Notes: generated by a model not told the origin, from the sequence alone. Shown: positions 12,122 through 23,216, counted from the first letter of the stretch. The stretch is DNA of 64,000 bases from Oscillospiraceae bacterium (GCA_902778115.1 CACYWG010000015.1:28579-92578), one strand, 5' to 3'. Numbers and translations: made by a program.

Positions 12122-12210
12122 TTTCCCATTTTTCCCGCCCCGCCTTTCGCCGGGATTCTTGCGGCAGGCCGTGTATGCTTGGCTCATCCACATTCACGAG
12201 GAGGACGCCC

Positions 12211-13035
12211 ATGCAAGCACTGCGAAGCCGCCCCGGCCTGAGACGGAGCGGGATCTTATATTTATCCACGGACGAGCTGCTGCCCAATCCCGTCCAGCCG
12301 CGCCGGAATTTTGACGGCGAGAGCCTGGCCGAGCTGAGTGAGAGCATCAAAAGCTACGGCATTTTGAACCCGCTGACCGTGCGGCTGCGCGGCGGGCGCT
12401 ATGAGCTGGTGGCCGGGGAGCGACGCCTGCGCGCTGCAAAGCTGGCGGGACTGACAGAGGTGCCCTGCCTGCTCGTCGACGTCAACATGGAGGACGCAAG
12501 CCTCCTGGCGCTGGTGGAAAACCTGCAGCGGCAGGATCTGGATTTCATCGAGGAGGCGGCGGGCATCCGCCAGCTCATCCTGCTGTTCGGCATGAGCCAG
12601 GAGGAGGCGGCCCGGCGCCTGGGCAAATCCCAGTCCGCGGTGGCCAACAAGCTGCGCCTGCTGCGCCTGCCGCCGGACGTGCTGGACGCGCTGAAGGAGC
12701 ACGGGCTCTCCGAGCGCCACGGCCGCGCGCTGCTGCGCCTGCCGGACGCGGATCTCCAGCGCGCCGCGCTCCGCCACATCATAGAAAAGGAACTGAGCGT
12801 GGCCGCGACCGACGCCTATATTGAAACGCTGCTGAATAACGCCGAAAAGAGCCCGGAAAAGCCGGACGCCCGCCGCACCTTCATCCTGAAGGACGTGCGC
12901 GTGTTCCTCAACACGGTCAGCCGCAGCCTGGAGCTGATGAAGCAGGGCGGCATCGAGGCCGGCATGCAGCGCGAGGAGACGGAGGATGCGCTGATCCTGA
13001 CGATCTCCATCCCAAAATCCCGCGAACATACATAA
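12211..13035 (+). CDS. ParB/Spo0J/Noc-family DNA-binding CTPase
   Basis: A 274-residue ParB-family protein. The CTP-binding box GERRLRAAKLAG is at residues 69-80 and the second box ENLQRQDLDFIEEA at 103-116. A helix-turn-helix (MSQEEAARRLGKSQSAVANK) runs from about 128 to 148, and the C-terminal dimer domain follows. Spo0J and Noc homologues bind parS or NBS sites and act in chromosome segregation or nucleoid occlusion. There is no parA next to it and it is not in the usual oriC cluster, so it could be a Noc-like paralogue. ATG 12211 has GGAGG close upstream. Confidence 0.88.
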   Translation: MQALRSRPGLRRSGILYLSTDELLPNPVQPRRNFDGESLAELSESIKSYGILNPLTVRLRGGRYELVAGERRLRAAKLAGLTEVPCLLVDVNMEDASLLALVENLQRQDLDFIEEAAGIRQLILLFGMSQEEAARRLGKSQSAVANKLRLLRLPPDVLDALKEHGLSERHGRALLRLPDADLQRAALRHIIEKELSVAATDAYIETLLNNAEKSPEKPDARRTFILKDVRVFLNTVSRSLELMKQGGIEAGMQREETEDALILTISIPKSREHT

Positions 13036-13072
13036 TCCGCCGCTTTCCGCCATAAGATACAGGGAGGCGGTG

Positions 13073-13354
13073 ATGGATATGATCGGTTTCTTTTCCGACC
13101 TGCGCTACAAGGAGGTCATCGACGTGCACAGCGGGCTGCGTCTGGGCTACGTCTGCGACGCAGAATTCGACGACCAGGAGGGGAGGCTCTGCTCGCTGAT
13201 CACGCCCGGACGGGCCAAATGGTTCGGCCTGCTCGGCCGCGAAGACGACTATGTGCTGCCCTGGCAGAGCATCGTGCGCATCGGCGGAGACATCATCCTC
13301 GTCGAGGCCGAGACCCTGCAGCGCCGCAAGCGGCCGCGTCACGGACCGCTGTAA
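13073..13354 (+). CDS. YlmC/YmxH family PRC-barrel sporulation protein
   Basis: A 93-residue PRC-barrel protein of the YlmC/YmxH family, recognised by FFSDLRYKEVIDVHSG at the start and WFGLLGREDDYVLPW near residue 60. In other spore formers the gene is commonly found next to sigG, and its precise role is not known. Here it is away from sigG, behind spoIVB and the ParB gene. ATG 13073 is chosen over GTG 13070 because GGGAGG lies five bases from it. Confidence 0.88.
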   Translation: MDMIGFFSDLRYKEVIDVHSGLRLGYVCDAEFDDQEGRLCSLITPGRAKWFGLLGREDDYVLPWQSIVRIGGDIILVEAETLQRRKRPRHGPL

Positions 13355-13364
13355 CCAAAGATGA

Positions 13365-13391
13365 AAAAGCACCGCCCCGCGGTGCTTTTTT
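13365..13391 (+). terminator. rho-independent terminator after ylmC
   Basis: AAAGCACCGC / GCGGTGCTTTTTT stem, T-run of six. Confidence 0.88.
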
Positions 13392-13459
13392 GCTGTCCTC
13401 CCGCCGCGGGAACTTCGTGAATCAATTGTGAATTTTCCTGCCCTCTTCCGGCGAAACTA

Positions 13460-13488
13460 TTGACAAAAGCTGGGGCGGATGCTATATT
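13460..13488 (+). promoter_or_regulatory. sigma-A promoter of the hrcA-grpE-dnaK-dnaJ operon
   Basis: TTGACA, 17-base spacer, TATATT. The CIRCE operator overlaps the end of the -10 box. Confidence 0.9.
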
Positions 13489-13513
13489 AGCACTCGAAAG
13501 GCGAGAGTGCCAA
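13487..13513 (+). promoter_or_regulatory. CIRCE operator (HrcA binding site)
   Basis: TTAGCACTC, nine bases, GAGTGCCAA. The consensus is TTAGCACTC-N9-GAGTGCTAA, so one base differs. A further perfect half-site GAGTGCTAA lies at 13528-13536, still upstream of hrcA. HrcA bound here would block initiation until heat shock. Confidence 0.95.
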
Positions 13514-13554
13514 CAGTCAGGGACACGGAGTGCTAATCCGGACGAGGCGTGATC

Positions 13555-14649
13555 ATGAGCACGATAAGCGATCGAAAAAAGAAGATTTTGGCCGCCGTGG
13601 TGGACGAATACATCCGCACGGCCGAGCCGGTGGGCAGCAAAGCCATCGCGCAGACCGCGCACCTCGGCTGCTCCCCCGCCACGATCCGCAACGAGCTGGC
13701 GGAGCTTGTGAACATGGGCTACCTCGAGCAGCCGCACACCTCGGCCGGGCGCGTGCCCACGCCAATGGGCTACCGGATGTATGTCAACGAGCTGATGGAC
13801 CGACAGAAGCTCTCGCTGGAGGAGACGGAGGACATCAACCGCCGCCTCAACCAAAAGCTGCAGGAGCTGGACGATACGATCGACAACGTCAGCCGCCTGG
13901 CCTCGCAGCTGACCGACTATCCGGCCCTCGCGCTCACGACGCAGAGCGCCGTGACGATCAAGCGCTTCGACATCATCTACGTCGACGCCAACACCTTTAT
14001 CCTCGTGGTGATGCTCTCGAACAACAGCGTGCGCAACAAGCTGGTGCGGCTGCCGATCTCGGTGGACCAGAAAATGATCCAGCGCCTGAGCAGCCTCTTC
14101 AACGCGAGCTTCACCGGCATCACCGAGGATCAGATCACGCCGCTGCTCATCAACAGCACCGAGCGCGCCGCGGACGACAGCATGGGCCTGAGTTCTGTGA
14201 TCGCCGCCTTCGCCATCGAGGTGCTCACCGACAGCAGCACGCCGACCGCCTCCGTCAGCGGTGAAAACCGCCTGCTGGGACAGCCGGAGTTCCGCGACCC
14301 GGACAAGGCGCACCGCCTGATGAGCTATCTGTCCGGCGGCGGGCACATCCTCCCGGCGGACGACAGCTTCGGCGGCACCGATGAGGTGCGGGTGCTGATC
14401 GGCCCGGAAAACGTGGCCGAGGAGCTGAAGGACTCGAGCGTTGTGATCGCCAGCTACGACGCGGGCGACAACACCCGCGGCCTGATCGGCGTGGTCGGGC
14501 CGACGCGCATGGACTATTCCGCTGTGGCCGCGAAGCTCAGCTTCCTGGCAGCCGGGCTCAGCCGCCGTCTGGGAGGCGGAGAGGCGCCGCCGGAAGGCAT
14601 GCATAACAAACTGATCATCAAGGGAGATAACAGTGATGGCAGCAGATAA
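13555..14649 (+). CDS. hrcA: heat-inducible transcription repressor HrcA
   Basis: A 364-residue HrcA. The N-terminal winged helix has RKKKILAAVVDEYI and the recognition segment CSPATIRNELAELVNMGYLEQPHTSAGRVP (positions 24-75 in parts). A GAF-like dimerisation domain occupies the rest, ending with VVGPTRMDYSAVAAKLSFL. It represses its own operon through the CIRCE site 60 bases upstream and is stabilised by GroEL in other bacteria. ATG 13555 is preferred over GTG 13549 because GAGG lies 7 bases upstream. Overlaps grpE by 14 bases. Confidence 0.97.
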   Translation: MSTISDRKKKILAAVVDEYIRTAEPVGSKAIAQTAHLGCSPATIRNELAELVNMGYLEQPHTSAGRVPTPMGYRMYVNELMDRQKLSLEETEDINRRLNQKLQELDDTIDNVSRLASQLTDYPALALTTQSAVTIKRFDIIYVDANTFILVVMLSNNSVRNKLVRLPISVDQKMIQRLSSLFNASFTGITEDQITPLLINSTERAADDSMGLSSVIAAFAIEVLTDSSTPTASVSGENRLLGQPEFRDPDKAHRLMSYLSGGGHILPADDSFGGTDEVRVLIGPENVAEELKDSSVVIASYDAGDNTRGLIGVVGPTRMDYSAVAAKLSFLAAGLSRRLGGGEAPPEGMHNKLIIKGDNSDGSR

Positions 14650-15224
14650 GGAAAAGAACGAGACTTCCCCCGCTGCGGAGGAAGAGCAGAAGGCCGAGGC
14701 GCCGCAGCCGGAGGCCGAAGCCGAAAAGGAAGGCAAAAAGGAAGAGAAAAAAGAGGAGAAAAAGGCCAAGAAGGAGAAGAAGGAAGAGCCGAAGGAGCCC
14801 GATTACAAGGCCGAGCTCAGCGGCGCCAACGACCGTTATCTCCGGCTGCTGGCCGAGTATGACAACTACCGCAAGCGCAGCCAGAAGGAAAAGGACAACC
14901 TCTACGGAGACATCAAGGCCGAGACGGTGACGAAGTTCCTGCCGGTGTACGACAATCTGGTGCGCGCGCTGGCGCAGGCCACCGAGGACGAGGCCTTCCG
15001 CAAGGGCGTGGAGATGATCATGACGCAGTTTTGCGGAACGCTCGAGAAGCTCGGCGTCACGAAGATCGAGAGCCTCGGCAAGACCTTTGATCCGAAGCTC
15101 CACAACGCGGTGATGCACGTGGACGATGAGGAAAAGGGCGAAAACGAGATCGTCGAGGTCTTCCAGGACGGCTTCATGATAGGTGAAAAGGTGATCCGCT
15201 TCGCCATGGTCAAAGTCGCCAATT

Positions 15225-15226
<2 letters not shown>
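14636..15226 (+). CDS. grpE: nucleotide exchange factor GrpE
   Basis: A 196-residue GrpE. The first 60 residues are an unusually Lys/Glu/Ala-rich low-complexity tail. The long coiled-coil (LLAEYDNYRKRSQKEKDNLY) and the C-terminal beta domain follow (FDPKLHNAVMHVDDE, GFMIGEKVIRFAMVKV). It opens DnaK's nucleotide pocket. ATG 14636 has GGGAG nine bases upstream; translation is coupled to hrcA by a 14-base overlap. Confidence 0.97.
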
Positions 15227-17120
<1,894 letters not shown>

Positions 17121-17121
<1 letters not shown>

Positions 17122-17152
17122 ATTCGGAATTCGGAGTTCGGAATTCGGAATT
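17121..17152. repeat. dispersed AATTCGGAATTCGG repeat, copy 2
   Basis: Starts at the last base of the dnaK stop codon. Same unit as the copies at 4833, 25681, 45695 and 49635. Confidence 0.8.
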
Positions 17153-17196
17153 GAGCGCCGCATATGCGGCAGAGAATGAGAGCTTAGAAACGCGCA

Positions 17197-17225
17197 ATTG
17201 AGGCGGGGCAATCCTCCGCCTCAAT
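17197..17225 (+). promoter_or_regulatory. hairpin between dnaK and dnaJ
   Basis: ATTGAGGCGG / CCGCCTCAAT with a 9-base loop, 25 bases before the dnaJ start. There is no T-run, so it is not a standard terminator. It may stabilise the dnaK 3' end or lower dnaJ output. Confidence 0.5.
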
Positions 17226-17250
17226 CGTGCGCATTATGGGAGTTACGCCT

Positions 17251-18396
17251 ATGAGCGAAAAACGCGATTATTACGAGGTGCTGGGCCTGCAGAAAGGCGC
17301 GACGGCGGAGGACATCAAGAAGGCCTACCGCAAGCTGGCCAAGGCCAATCACCCCGATCTGCACCCCGGCGACAAGGCGGCCGAGGAGCGCTTCAAGGAG
17401 ATCAACGAGGCCTATGAGGTGCTCTCCGACGACGACAAGCGCGCCAAGTACGACCAGTACGGCCACGCGGCCTTTGACCCCAGCCAGGGCTTCGACGCGG
17501 GCGGCTTCGGCGGTTTCGGCGGCTTCAGCGACCTGGGCGATATTTTCGGTGACATTTTCGGCGGCTTCGGCGGCTTCGGCAGCACGCGCAGCAATCCCAA
17601 CGCGCCGCGCCGCGGCGACAACATCCGTGCCACCGTGAACATAAGCTTTGAGGAGGCGGCCTTCGGCTGCAAGAAGGACGTGGCCGTCGGCCGCGTCGAG
17701 ACCTGCAGCGACTGCAAGGGCACGGGCTGCGCGCCCGGCACGACCCCGGAGGTCTGCCCGGACTGCAAGGGCAGCGGCACCGTGCGCACCACCCAGCGCA
17801 CCCCCTTCGGCATGGCGCAGTCCACCGGCCCGTGCAGCAAATGCCGCGGGACCGGCAAGATCATCCACCAGCCCTGCCCGACCTGCCGCGGCATGGGCCA
17901 GGTTCGCCGCCAGCACAAGATCAACGTTTCGGTGCCCGCCGGCATCGACGACGGCCAGACCATTTCCCTGCGCGGCCAGGGCAGCTCCGGCGTCAACGGC
18001 GGCCCTGCCGGCGACCTGATGGTGACGGTGATCGTCCGCCCGCATGCGCGCTTTGAGCGCGACGGAAGCTCTGTGCTGCTCGAGCAGGAGCTGAGCTACG
18101 CCCAGGCGGTGCTCGGCGCGGAGATCGAGGTGCCGACGCTCGACGGGCCGGTGCGCCTGACGATCCCGGAGGGCACGCAGCCCGGCGCGGTGTTCCGTCT
18201 GCGGGGCAAGGGCATCCCCTTCCTGCGCGGCGGCGGACGCGGCGACCAGTTCGTGTCGGTCAGTGTGAAGGTGCCGAAGAACCTGACGGGCAGCCAGAAG
18301 GAGCTGCTGCGGCAGTTCGCGGCCTCGATGGGCGACCTCGACGGCAGCGGCATCAAGCCGGAGCACGGCGGCATCTTCGGAAAGAAGAGAAAATAA
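17251..18396 (+). CDS. dnaJ: chaperone protein DnaJ (Hsp40)
   Basis: A 381-residue type I DnaJ. The J domain has the HPD motif in [12 protein letters not shown] (about residue 33). A long Gly/Phe region spans 75-125. Four CxxCxGxG zinc repeats ([32 protein letters not shown]) lie at about 150-215, and two substrate-binding beta domains follow. ATG 17251 has GGGAG eight bases upstream; the frame is open to 17227, but without a site. It delivers substrates to DnaK. Last gene of the operon, with a terminator overlapping its stop. Confidence 0.98.
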   Translation: MSEKRDYYEVLGLQKGATAEDIKKAYRKLAKANHPDLHPGDKAAEERFKEINEAYEVLSDDDKRAKYDQYGHAAFDPSQGFDAGGFGGFGGFSDLGDIFGDIFGGFGGFGSTRSNPNAPRRGDNIRATVNISFEEAAFGCKKDVAVGRVETCSDCKGTGCAPGTTPEVCPDCKGSGTVRTTQRTPFGMAQSTGPCSKCRGTGKIIHQPCPTCRGMGQVRRQHKINVSVPAGIDDGQTISLRGQGSSGVNGGPAGDLMVTVIVRPHARFERDGSSVLLEQELSYAQAVLGAEIEVPTLDGPVRLTIPEGTQPGAVFRLRGKGIPFLRGGGRGDQFVSVSVKVPKNLTGSQKELLRQFAASMGDLDGSGIKPEHGGIFGKKRK

Positions 18397-18427
18397 AAAA
18401 CGGAGTGTGAAAACACTCCGTTTTTTT
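18395..18427 (+). terminator. rho-independent terminator of the heat-shock operon
   Basis: AAAAACGGAGTGT / ACACTCCGTTTTTTT around a short A-rich loop. Confidence 0.92.
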
Positions 18428-18513
18428 ATTATCAGTTTTGCGGGGATACTTGTCTCACAAAAACTTCTATGCTAAAATAAAATGTCGAAAAATTTGGGAA
18501 ACGGGGTGTCGAC

Positions 18514-19758
18514 ATGCTTCGTTCACCGAACCCGGTGCTCTGGGCGATCCTGCGTCCGCTGCTCCGGCTGATCCTGCGTCTCAAACTGCATTTCCAACCC
18601 CGGCGCGCCAAACTGAACGGGCCCTTCGTGCTGCTGTGCAACCACGCGAGCTACTACGACCCGCTGCTGGCCGCCGTGTGCGTCGACCGGCCGCTCTGTT
18701 TTGCCGGCGCCGATCCCGCTCCGCGCGCCGGATTTCTGCTCAGCCTCGCCCGCCGTCTGTGCCAGCCGGAAGATCTGTCCTGGCAGGATGCGCTGAACGA
18801 GGCCGCCGTCAGCGGCCGCTGCGTCGGCATCTTTCCCGAGGGGCGGCGCTGCCCGGACGGCGTGACCGGCCCGATCCCGGTGGAGCTGGCCGCCCGGATC
18901 CAGGCCAGCGGCCTCGGCCTCATGGTGCTGCGCCTCGAGGGCGCCTATCTCACCGCGCCGCGCTGGGCCGAGCGCATCCCGCGCCCCGGCCGGCTGCGCG
19001 CCCGCGTGATGCGAACCCTCACGCCCGGCGTGCTGCAGGCCATGGAGACCGACGAGCTGCAGACCCTGCTCGAGCAGGATCTGCGTGAGGACGCCTTTGA
19101 GACCGTCCGTCGCCGCCCAGGCCCCTACCGCGGCGAGCACACGGCCGAGCGGCTGGAAAAGCTGCTGTGCGTCTGCCCCAAATGCGGCGCCGTCGGTACG
19201 ATGGAGAGCCGGGACAACGAGTTTTTCTGCCGCGGCTGCGGCTTTACGACCGTGTATACGCTCAGCGGCGGCTTTCGCGGCGGCAACGTCCCCTTTGAAA
19301 ATCCCGGCCAGTGGGCGCGCTGGCAGCGCGGGCGCATCCGCCTGGCCTGCGAGAAGGCCGGCGACGGCCCGATCTTCGAGGACGGCGGTTATGAGATCTA
19401 CGACCTGCGCCACGGCGGCGATCGCATCGGCACCGGCGGACTGCACCTCTACCGCGATCGGCTGGAGCTGCCCACCGGCATCGCCATCCCGGCGGCGGAC
19501 GTCGTCTCCCTGCGCCTGGTCGGCGGCAGCGGGCTGCGGCTCGAGACCCGGCGGGGCAGCCGCTTTGAATTGAAAACGATCCGCCCGGTCTGTGCGGAAA
19601 AATATTTATCCGCCCTAGCTATACTGAAAGAGATTAGGGAAAATGCAGCTGCGGACGAGCCGGAAGAGGCGCCGCAGCCGCAAAGCGCGGAGACCGAAGA
19701 GACAGAAACTTCAGATAATACAAATAATAAAGAGGATACAGAGGAGGCAGAAGAATGA
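18514..19758 (+). CDS. 1-acylglycerol-3-phosphate acyltransferase-like protein with zinc ribbon
   Basis: A 414-residue protein. Residues 1-180 are a PlsC-type acyltransferase domain with the HX4D catalytic motif NHASYYD (His44, Asp49) and FPEGRRCPDG near 108-117. The second half is unusual for a plain PlsC. A four-cysteine zinc ribbon (Cys222, Cys225, Cys240, Cys243) leads into a PH- or GRAM-like beta region, and the last 40 residues are almost only Glu, Ala, Gln, Thr and Asp. PlsC enzymes acylate lysophosphatidic acid at the membrane; here lipid modification is likely but the acceptor is unknown. Its stop overlaps the next gene by four bases (ATGA). Confidence 0.8.
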   Translation: MLRSPNPVLWAILRPLLRLILRLKLHFQPRRAKLNGPFVLLCNHASYYDPLLAAVCVDRPLCFAGADPAPRAGFLLSLARRLCQPEDLSWQDALNEAAVSGRCVGIFPEGRRCPDGVTGPIPVELAARIQASGLGLMVLRLEGAYLTAPRWAERIPRPGRLRARVMRTLTPGVLQAMETDELQTLLEQDLREDAFETVRRRPGPYRGEHTAERLEKLLCVCPKCGAVGTMESRDNEFFCRGCGFTTVYTLSGGFRGGNVPFENPGQWARWQRGRIRLACEKAGDGPIFEDGGYEIYDLRHGGDRIGTGGLHLYRDRLELPTGIAIPAADVVSLRLVGGSGLRLETRRGSRFELKTIRPVCAEKYLSALAILKEIRENAAADEPEEAPQPQSAETEETETSDNTNNKEDTEEAEE

Positions 19759-21239
19759 ACAGAATCGGATTCGACCACGAACAGTACGTCAAGCTCCAGA
19801 GCCAGAAGATCCGCGACCGCATCAGCCAGTTCGGCGGCAAGCTGTATCTGGAATTCGGCGGCAAGCTCTTTGACGACTATCACGCCTCCCGCGTGCTGCC
19901 GGGCTTCCAGCCGGACAGCAAGGTGAAGATGCTGCTGGAGATGAAGGACGAAGCGGAGATCGTCATCGCCATCTCGGCCGACGATATCGAGCGCAGCAAG
20001 CGCCGCGGCGACCTCGGCATCACCTATGACGACGACACTCTGCGCCTGATCGACGCCTTCCGCGGCATCGGGCTCTATATCGGCAGCGTCGTCATCACGC
20101 ACTACCGCGAGCAGGCCATCGCCGACAAGTTCATTCACCGCCTGCAGGCGCTGGGCATCCGCGTCTACAAGCATTACATCATCCCCGACTACCCCGCCAA
20201 TATCCCGCTGATCGTCTCGGACGAGGGCTTCGGACGCAACGACTATATTGAGACCGAGCGCAGCCTCGTCGTCGTCACCGCGCCCGGCCCCGGCAGCGGC
20301 AAGATGGCCACCTGCCTGAGCCAGCTGTATCACGAATACAAACGCGGCGTGCGCGCCGGCTACGCCAAGTTCGAGACCTTCCCGGTCTGGAACCTGCCGC
20401 TCAAGCATCCGGTGAACCTGGCCTACGAGGCTGCCACCGCAGATCTGGACGACGTGAACATGATCGACCCCTTCCACCTGGAGGCCTATGGCGTCAGCAC
20501 CGTCAACTACAACCGCGACGTGGAGATCTTCCCCGTCCTGGAGGCGATGTTCCGCCGGATCTACGGCGAGAGCCCCTACAAGAGCCCCACGGACATGGGC
20601 GTCAACGTCATCGCCCAGTGCATCACGGACGACGAAGCCTGCCGCGAAGCCTCGCGCCAGGAGATCCTGCGCCGCTGGTATGATACGGCCGTCTCCGTCC
20701 GCCAGGGCCTGTCCCAGCCGGAAGAGCTGCGCAAGCTGGAGCTCATCATGAACTCCCTCGACATCACGCCGGAGGATCGGCCGGTCGTCGCCGCGGCGCT
20801 CAAGCGCGCGGAGGAGACCGGCGGCCCGGCCATGGCGCTTGAGCTGCCGGACGGCAGCATCGTCACCGGCAAAACGAGCTCTTTGCTGGGCGCGGCCTCT
20901 GCCTGCCTGCTCAATGCGCTCAAAAAGCTCGCCGGCATCGACAAGAAGCTGCTGCTGATCGCGCCGGGCATCATCCAGCCCATCCAGCACCTGAAGGTGG
21001 AGCACCTGGGCAACCACAACCCGCGCCTGCACACCGACGAGCTGCTGATCGCCCTGTCGATCTGCGCGGTGACTAACCCGATGGCGGAAATCACGATCGA
21101 CCAGCTCAATTTCCTGCGCGGCTGTGAGGCGCACTCCTCGGTCATCCTCTCCCACGTGGACGCCGATCTCTTCAAAAAGCTGGGCGTGAACCTCACCACC
21201 GAAGCGAAATACCAGGCCAAGAAGCTGTACCATAAATAA
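19755..21239 (+). CDS. DUF1846 family protein
   Basis: A 494-residue cytoplasmic protein of the DUF1846 family, known from structures in streptococci but without an agreed function. Recognisable parts are the N-terminal IGFDHEQYVKLQSQKI, the loop VVTAPGPGSGKMATCLSQLYHE at about residues 175-196 (an ATP-binding-like Gly-rich loop), and the C-terminal LHTDELLIALSICAVTNP. Length is typical. It is translationally coupled to the acyltransferase gene by a four-base overlap, and both end at the terminator at 21254. Confidence 0.9.
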   Translation: MNRIGFDHEQYVKLQSQKIRDRISQFGGKLYLEFGGKLFDDYHASRVLPGFQPDSKVKMLLEMKDEAEIVIAISADDIERSKRRGDLGITYDDDTLRLIDAFRGIGLYIGSVVITHYREQAIADKFIHRLQALGIRVYKHYIIPDYPANIPLIVSDEGFGRNDYIETERSLVVVTAPGPGSGKMATCLSQLYHEYKRGVRAGYAKFETFPVWNLPLKHPVNLAYEAATADLDDVNMIDPFHLEAYGVSTVNYNRDVEIFPVLEAMFRRIYGESPYKSPTDMGVNVIAQCITDDEACREASRQEILRRWYDTAVSVRQGLSQPEELRKLELIMNSLDITPEDRPVVAAALKRAEETGGPAMALELPDGSIVTGKTSSLLGAASACLLNALKKLAGIDKKLLLIAPGIIQPIQHLKVEHLGNHNPRLHTDELLIALSICAVTNPMAEITIDQLNFLRGCEAHSSVILSHVDADLFKKLGVNLTTEAKYQAKKLYHK

Positions 21240-21253
21240 AGAACTTCAAATAG

Positions 21254-21293
21254 AAAAAAACCACGGGAAAGCAGAACTTTTCCGTGGTTTTTC
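21254..21293 (+). terminator. rho-independent terminator after the DUF1846 gene
   Basis: AAAAACCACGGGAAA / TTTTCCGTGGTTTTT, about 10-base loop. Confidence 0.88.
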
Positions 21294-21365
21294 TGTTCTT
21301 TTGGCGAAGGCCTTGACGGGAAACGGGAAATCCCATAGCCTGTCTCTCGGAGGTGGTCATCGGGA

Positions 21366-21911
21366 ATGAAAAAAGGGATTTGCATGATCCTGGCGCTGCT
21401 GCTGACGGCGTCCGCCAACCTGCACGTCTGTGCCCGTCTGAGCGCGGACAGCGGCGCGGTTTCGGAGCTGTTCAGCATGGGCGCCGTTGTGCGCGGCCTC
21501 CGGGCGGCCGAGGCCGCGGCGGCGGAGCTGTCAGACGGACTGGGTGCTCCGCCCGGGCTGAAAGCAAGTCTGGTCCTGTCCTTGCCGCCGCCCTCGGACG
21601 CAGCGGGCGGAGTCAGTGATTTCCTGCTGCGGCAGACGCCGGGCGTGGCGCTGCGGGCGGCCTGCCGCGTCAACGGACTGTACATAGGATGCACTGCCGA
21701 GGAGGACAAGCTCCGTGAGGCGCTGCGGCGGCATATCTTCGGCACGCGGCCGCCGGGCGCGGTCAGCGGCCGGTATACGGAGGAGATCGAGATCCGCCCG
21801 GTTTACACCCGCCCGGGGCGGGAGAGCACGGCGGAGGATCTGTGCATGCTCGTCACCGGCCTTGTCCCGGTGATGTACACCGACGGCGAGGGAAAAGTCA
21901 TCGCGGGTTAA
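21366..21911 (+). CDS. small secreted protein resembling the N-terminal domain of clostridial M23 peptidases
   Basis: 181 residues. A signal peptide (MKKGICMILALLLTASANLHVCA) ends near residue 23. The segment VNGLYIGCTAEEDKLREALRRH followed by YTEEIEIRPVY resembles the spacer domain that precedes G5/LysM/M23 modules in clostridial peptidoglycan hydrolases. No peptidase, G5 or LysM domain follows; the protein simply ends. So it is either a stand-alone wall-associated module or a remnant. Its stop codon overlaps that of the convergent membrane gene. The similarity is from memory of sequence patterns and should be treated as tentative. Confidence 0.6.
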   Translation: MKKGICMILALLLTASANLHVCARLSADSGAVSELFSMGAVVRGLRAAEAAAAELSDGLGAPPGLKASLVLSLPPPSDAAGGVSDFLLRQTPGVALRAACRVNGLYIGCTAEEDKLREALRRHIFGTRPPGAVSGRYTEEIEIRPVYTRPGRESTAEDLCMLVTGLVPVMYTDGEGKVIAG

Positions 21912-23194
21912 ACCAGGCACAGCAGCGAGAGCGTTGCCGCGCCGAAGTACATCCAGGCGCGAAAGCTCTTTTTTCCGGTGAACAGGGTGGTCAGCGCGCA
22001 GACGCAGCCGGCAGCGAGCACGCAGACCAGCCAGAACGACTGCAGACGCAGGGGCGTGAAGCCGAAGCAGTCGATGTACAGGCCCAGTTTGGAGGCCGCG
22101 ATCACCGCGAACAGCAGGCTTTCGCCCAGCAGCACCGCGGCGAGGACGCGCAGCAGCGTCTGCTCCCGCAGCGAGAGCGAAGGCAGCCGCGAGGCCAGCC
22201 ACAGCAGCGCAAAGTTTACCGCCATCACCCGGCACAGCTCGAAAAAGCCCTGCCGAGCGTATTCGGCCACCACAAAGCCTTCGGGCAGCGTGCGGGTGAA
22301 GGCGCCGAACAGATAGCGTGCCTGCAGGATGAAAAAGGCGAGGTAGAGCAGCGCAAAGGCCGCCATCAGCACGGCAAAAACCGGCGCGGGCACCCGGCGC
22401 AGGGTCGCCAGCCAGGTCTTGAGCCGGCTGCCGCGAGCCCGGATCAGCTCTGCATCCTCCCGCGCGGCGCCGGCCAGCAGACCGAAGACGTACGCGCCGA
22501 CGGGCAGGGAGAAGAGCAGGCGGATCCCGTCAAAATCAAAGGAAAACCAGCTGGCAAAGTCCTTGAGCAGCGCGCCGAAGCCCTCGTCCGCCCGCATCAG
22601 CAGCTGCACGGCCTTGGCAAAAAGCAGCACGGCGGCGAGCACCGCCGCGGCGCTCCAGACGAGCGTTTCGGTCTTCACGCGCTTTTCGCCGCGGCCGAGG
22701 TGCTTCAGGCCGTACCAAAGGCTGCGGACGCGCAGGAAAAAGTGCTTGAAGGGGAAGATAATGAAACCATTGAGCGCGTCGAGCGGCAGCAGATGCCCGC
22801 TTTCGCCCTCACTGAGCCGTCCGCTGCGGCTGAGTACCCACCAGACGGCGAAAATGTGGAGGAAAAACAGCGGGAAAAAGGCCTCTTCCCAGGCATTGTA
22901 ACGGTCAAAGACCACCGAGGCGGTGAGAACCAGCATGCAGCCGAGCCAGACCCAGCTTTCGCGCGGCCGCGGGGTCTCGCGGTGCAGCAGCTCCGCGAGA
23001 CCGATGAAGGCGGCCACAAAGACCAGCAGCCATCCGGGCTGCTCCAGATCGAACCAGATCCAGCCCAGCACATAGCAGGCGAGCGCCGCGGCGATTTCCA
23101 CCCAGGAGGCGGAAAAGCGCGGTTTTTCCGGCAAAATGGGTGCAGGCATTTCTCCGGCGGAGAGCTCCTCCCCCGGCAGTTTCGTATCGTTCAT
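21908..23194 (-). CDS. DUF4153/DUF4173-type polytopic membrane protein
   Basis: A 428-residue membrane protein with about ten or more hydrophobic helices and a conserved aromatic-rich motif (NAWEEAFFPLFFLHIFAVWW). It fits the DUF4153/DUF4173 families of Firmicutes, which have no established function but often sit next to XRE and DUF2975 genes, as here. ATG 23194 is used, with AAAGGAG upstream. A longer frame to 23293 runs into the palindromic repeat and is rejected. Confidence 0.75.
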   Translation of the reverse strand: MNDTKLPGEELSAGEMPAPILPEKPRFSASWVEIAAALACYVLGWIWFDLEQPGWLLVFVAAFIGLAELLHRETPRPRESWVWLGCMLVLTASVVFDRYNAWEEAFFPLFFLHIFAVWWVLSRSGRLSEGESGHLLPLDALNGFIIFPFKHFFLRVRSLWYGLKHLGRGEKRVKTETLVWSAAAVLAAVLLFAKAVQLLMRADEGFGALLKDFASWFSFDFDGIRLLFSLPVGAYVFGLLAGAAREDAELIRARGSRLKTWLATLRRVPAPVFAVLMAAFALLYLAFFILQARYLFGAFTRTLPEGFVVAEYARQGFFELCRVMAVNFALLWLASRLPSLSLREQTLLRVLAAVLLGESLLFAVIAASKLGLYIDCFGFTPLRLQSFWLVCVLAAGCVCALTTLFTGKKSFRAWMYFGAATLSLLCLV

Positions 23195-23216
23195 ATGATG
23201 CTCCTTTCGTTTGCAG

